Of a stretch of DNA of 64,000 nucleotides, positions 61,051 through 64,000 are shown one piece after another (position 1 is the first letter of the stretch; each line of letters begins with the position of its first letter). The notes below the pieces were generated by a model. It worked only from the letters and a program-made list of their open reading frames with translations, searched no databases and was not told where the DNA came from. Where the stretch lies: contig JAIFLV010000052.1 in NCBI GenBank assembly GCA_020048895.1, positions 1 through 64,000 of the forward strand, in the 5' to 3' direction. Position numbers and translations under genes: made by a program. The stretch comes from Rhodoferax sp. (lineage in GTDB: Bacteria > Pseudomonadota > Gammaproteobacteria > Burkholderiales > Burkholderiaceae_C).

Positions 61051-64000
61051 GTGCGTCTGAACACAGAATATCAGGTTGACCCTGAAGCCTTGCGCAATTG
61101 CGCCAAAGAGGCGATCCATCAAATCCAGCGGGTGCAAACCCACGGGTTTCTGCTCGCCTGCGACCGGTACAGCGGCGTCATCAGCTTTGCCTCGCGCAAT
61201 GCCACGCAGATACTGGCGCTGGCGCGGGAATCGCTGCTGGGCGAGTACCTTGGCGAGTTGTTGCAGGACGAGCGTGCGAATGTCATGGACATTCTTGCCA
61301 AGATTGCGCCCGGTACGCCAGCCGTGGTCAATCTGAGGTTCCGCCTCGAAGGCGGCTCGACTGCGCGCTGGGAAGTTTTGGCGCACAGCGTCGACAACAC
61401 GGTGGTGATAGAGGCCATGCCGTGCGAGGAGTCCATCGACGCGGTGCATGACCGGGAAAAGATGGAGGACCTGCTGACCGAGATTGGCTCGCTGCATCGG
61501 GAAAAGTCTTTGCCCGAGTTCCTGCAGGCCTGTGCCTTGCAGGTGCGGGAATTGACGCAATACCAGCGCGTCATCATCTACCGCCTTCTTCCCGACTGGA
61601 GTGGCGAGGTTCTGGCCGAGTCGGTCGACGCTGGCGTTGAGACGCGCTTTCTGGGTTTGCGCTTTCCGGCCTCCGACATTCCACCGCAAGCCCGCGAGCT
61701 GTACCGGATCAACCTGCTGCGCATCATTGGTGATACGCAGGCAACCCCGGTGCCGCTGGAATCGGCAGTGGCCGGGGCGTTACTGGACCAAAGCCACAGC
61801 CTGTTGCGCGCACCGTCGCAAATGCACGTGGGCTACCTCAAAAACATGGGTGTGCGCGCCAGCATGACGGCATCGCTGATGAAGGACGGTGCGTTGTGGG
61901 GCGTGGTGTCGTGCCATCACCATGAGCCCAAGACGCCACCCGTGCATTTGCGCCGGATCACCCGAATGCTCTGCGCGTTGATCGCAGAAACGGCGGTTCT
62001 ACGGATTGACTCCCTGGAGCACCAGGCCAAAGTCAGCCGCAGCCTGGGCATGCATGAAATCTTGATGCGTTTGGTGACCGCGTTGGATCCCAACCAGAGT
62101 TTTCACTCCCAGGTATCGGAGGCCTTGCGCGACGCATCCCAACTGCTTCATGTGCACGCGGTAGGCCTGATGGTGTCCGGCCAATGGCTGATCAGGGATC
62201 AGATTCCCCCGGCGCTGGTGGACTCGCTGCAGCAAGCGGCGCGCAAGCTGGGCGCGGATGCAAGTTTCTTTACCCATAAACTGGCATCGGACCTGGGGAT
62301 GCGGGGCGCCGGCAAGCTGCCGTGGGCGGGCGCGGCCATCATCAGGCTCAACGGCCACGAAGACAGCTTTCTCGTCCTGCTGCGCGAGGAACTGGTGCAA
62401 CACATCCACTGGGCCGGCGCGCCGAGCACCACCGCGGAGGTATTGCCCAATGGACTGCGCGTGCTGGGCCCCAGAAATTCGTTCGACACCTGGACGCAAA
62501 CGGTGCACGAAGAGAGTGAGTCGTGGTCCGAAATCGACAAAACGCTTGTGGCAGATATCGCCCGGGCAGTGGGCGGTGCCTACCGCGACTATCGCAACGT
62601 GGTCATGCAAGCCGAGCTGCACATGCTGGGCTCGTGTATGGCGCGACTCAATGACATGGTGCTGGTGACGGAGACAGATTGCCTGGACGAGCCCGGCCCG
62701 CGCATTCTCTATGTCAACGATGCTTTCGTTGCCAAGACCGGCTACACGCGTTCCGAGGTGATTGGTCGCTCACCCCGTTTTTTGCAGGGTGAGCAGACCG
62801 ATCGGGCCACCTTGGACGTCCTGCGGACTGCCATCAAGGCCTGGAGTCCGGTGACCGTAGAACTGGTCAACTACAAGAAGAGCGGCGAGCCCTATTGGGC
62901 TGAAATCAGCATGGCCCCGATTGCCGATGACGCCGGATGGTCTACCCACTGGGTGGCGATAGAGCGGGACATAGAAGAGCGCAAGCGTGCGGAAATGGAC
63001 ATTCAGAAGCTGGTCTACTACGACAGCCTGACCAATTTGCCCAATCGACGGTTGCTGATGGACCGCTTGCGCGTAGCCTTGAGCAACAGCAAGCGTTACG
63101 GTCGCAATGGCGCGCTCATGTTTGTCGACCTGGACTACTTCAAGGATCTCAACGACACCGCTGGCCACCATGTTGGCGACGAATTGTTGCGTCAGGTCGC
63201 CATACGGCTGGTCTCCGAAGTGCGCCTGGAAGACACCGTGGCCCGGCTCGGAGGCGACGAATTCATGATCCTGCTCGAAGGACTGAGTGCAAACATCGAG
63301 GACGCTGCGGCGTCCGCGCAGCAGGTAGCCGAGAAACTCATCGCCAGCCTGGGGCGGGTCTATGAGCTCGACGGTCGTCAGCACTCCACCACGGCAAGTC
63401 TGGGCATCTCGCTCTTCAGGGACAAGGACAAGGAACAGGAGCAGACCGCCGACGAACTCGTGAAGCGGGCCGACTTTGCGATGTACCAGTCCAAGGCGGC
63501 CGGGCGCAATGCCTGGCGTTTCTACGATCCGCAGACACAGGCTGCCCTGCTGCGGCGCAGCCTGCTGGCGGCCGACCTGAAGCAGGCGTTTGAGGCCAGG
63601 GAGCTGGCGGTCCATTACCAGCCCATCATGAACCGGGACCGCAAGCTAAGTGGCGTGGAGGCGCTGTTGCGCTGGCACCACCGCGAGCGTGGTTGGGTCT
63701 CGCCGGCAGAGTTCATACCAATTGCCGAACTCAACGGCATGATTGTTCCCATCGGAACCTGGGTGCTGGAGCAGGCCTGCCAACTGCTGCATGCGTGGGC
63801 GGCCGATGCGTCGCGCTGCGACCTCACCGTGTCGGTGAATGTGAGCGCACGCCAGATCAGCCTGCCGTCCTTCGTGCAGGAGACAAAAGCGCTGATCGGG
63901 CAAGCCGGATTCGATCCAAAGTGTTTGAAGCTGGAATTGACCGAAAGCCTGTTGCAAAACAATTTCGATGCCACGGTTTCCAAAATGGAAGAGTTGCGTG
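61051..64000 (+). CDS. Bacteriophytochrome with PAS, GGDEF and EAL domains (3' end outside window)
   Basis: This frame is open from after the TGA at 61,039 to the end of the window and is absent from the ORF track. I place the start at GTG 61,051; the ribosome site is weak. The N-terminal Cys in RNCAKEAIHQIQRVQTHG fits the biliverdin-binding site. The GAF part has YRLLPDWSGEVLAE and RFPASDIPPQARELY; the conserved His pair is in GVVSCHH. PHY and then a PAS domain (GRSPRFLQGEQTD) follow. GGDEF is intact, with I-site RLED. EAL is intact (GVEALLRWHH) but unfinished. It is a red/far-red sensor controlling c-di-GMP synthesis and breakdown. Confidence 0.9.
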   Translation, partial: MRLNTEYQVDPEALRNCAKEAIHQIQRVQTHGFLLACDRYSGVISFASRNATQILALARESLLGEYLGELLQDERANVMDILAKIAPGTPAVVNLRFRLEGGSTARWEVLAHSVDNTVVIEAMPCEESIDAVHDREKMEDLLTEIGSLHREKSLPEFLQACALQVRELTQYQRVIIYRLLPDWSGEVLAESVDAGVETRFLGLRFPASDIPPQARELYRINLLRIIGDTQATPVPLESAVAGALLDQSHSLLRAPSQMHVGYLKNMGVRASMTASLMKDGALWGVVSCHHHEPKTPPVHLRRITRMLCALIAETAVLRIDSLEHQAKVSRSLGMHEILMRLVTALDPNQSFHSQVSEALRDASQLLHVHAVGLMVSGQWLIRDQIPPALVDSLQQAARKLGADASFFTHKLASDLGMRGAGKLPWAGAAIIRLNGHEDSFLVLLREELVQHIHWAGAPSTTAEVLPNGLRVLGPRNSFDTWTQTVHEESESWSEIDKTLVADIARAVGGAYRDYRNVVMQAELHMLGSCMARLNDMVLVTETDCLDEPGPRILYVNDAFVAKTGYTRSEVIGRSPRFLQGEQTDRATLDVLRTAIKAWSPVTVELVNYKKSGEPYWAEISMAPIADDAGWSTHWVAIERDIEERKRAEMDIQKLVYYDSLTNLPNRRLLMDRLRVALSNSKRYGRNGALMFVDLDYFKDLNDTAGHHVGDELLRQVAIRLVSEVRLEDTVARLGGDEFMILLEGLSANIEDAAASAQQVAEKLIASLGRVYELDGRQHSTTASLGISLFRDKDKEQEQTADELVKRADFAMYQSKAAGRNAWRFYDPQTQAALLRRSLLAADLKQAFEARELAVHYQPIMNRDRKLSGVEALLRWHHRERGWVSPAEFIPIAELNGMIVPIGTWVLEQACQLLHAWAADASRCDLTVSVNVSARQISLPSFVQETKALIGQAGFDPKCLKLELTESLLQNNFDATVSKMEELR

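Noticed and set aside
1-64000. CRISPR arrays, rRNA or tRNA genes, complete insertion sequences
   Set aside because: Looked for by eye. The only regular tandem repeats found are the 8-bp and 59-bp ones, and no transposase, integrase or tRNA cloverleaf was recognised. A tRNAscan or ISfinder search could still find something missed.

Overview
The window looks like a chromosomal segment of a GC-rich betaproteobacterium, most likely Burkholderiales/Comamonadaceae (Rhodoferax-like). The basis is gene content (SOUL protein, fasciclin, MmyB-type XRE regulator, bacteriophytochrome with GGDEF-EAL, YfiR/TonB/GGDEF operon), many ATGA-overlapping operons, and short repeats I remember from Comamonadaceae genomes. 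No rRNA, tRNA, integrase, complete IS element or CRISPR array was recognised.

Region 1 (1-11,854) is an accessory island. The window opens in the 3' end of a spermidine-synthase-like gene. The last 157 bp of that gene recur at 11,698-11,854 in the same orientation, bracketing about 11.4 kb of unusual genes: a 587-aa orphan (possibly PcfJ-like), a small Cys-rich protein, a HAD phosphatase of the RNA-repair type, a UDG-like protein, a WYL regulator, a DUF2779 nuclease/exonuclease, two small paralogous proteins, a double AAA+ ATPase, a histone-deacetylase-like enzyme and a zinc-ribbon membrane protein. The minus-strand block 3,357-9,938 (AAA+, paralog pair, DUF2779, WYL, UDG-like) with the divergent deacetylase is the best candidate here for an undescribed, perhaps defence-related, system.

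Region 2 (11,875-21,127): a CDF efflux gene broken by a 4-bp duplication; a tightly overlapped redox operon (FAD/2Fe-2S reductase, cytochrome b-like protein, octaheme cytochrome c); a c-di-GMP operon (GGDEF, YfiR, TonB receptor); and a chemoreceptor with a one-sided deletion in its signalling hairpin.

Region 3 (21.3-41.1 kb) is mixed housekeeping and stress: a Tat-type FAD oxidoreductase, a DUF4143 ATPase with a palindrome over its start, small membrane proteins, an XRE regulator, fasciclin, SOUL, an S9 peptidase, an esterase, a frameshifted hybrid histidine kinase, a UspA protein, and two LysR-divergent redox loci (azoR; DJ-1/F420-like reductase/TMEM175).

Region 4 (41.1-47.2 kb): an AlbA_2/ATPase gene among repeated GATAATGA palindromes, a probable helicase remnant, a stand-alone DUF2126 protein and a second chemoreceptor.

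Region 5 (47.5-54.2 kb) is a nitrogen-scavenging locus: N-carbamoyl hydrolase, M20 carbamoylase (broken by a 59-bp tandem duplication) and diaminopropionate ammonia-lyase, divergent from an amino-acid ABC transporter with a strong sigma-54 promoter and a likely NtrC site.

Region 6 (54.2-64 kb): a SEC-C protein overlapping a TonB receptor, CinA and PgpA (with an 8-bp repeat in the pgpA leader), a NarL-type two-component pair, and a bacteriophytochrome GGDEF-EAL protein that runs off the window and is missing from the ORF track.

Three genes (CDF, hybrid kinase, carbamoylase) are each interrupted at a direct repeat of 2, 4 or 59 bp. This suggests slippage-type mutation or assembly error.
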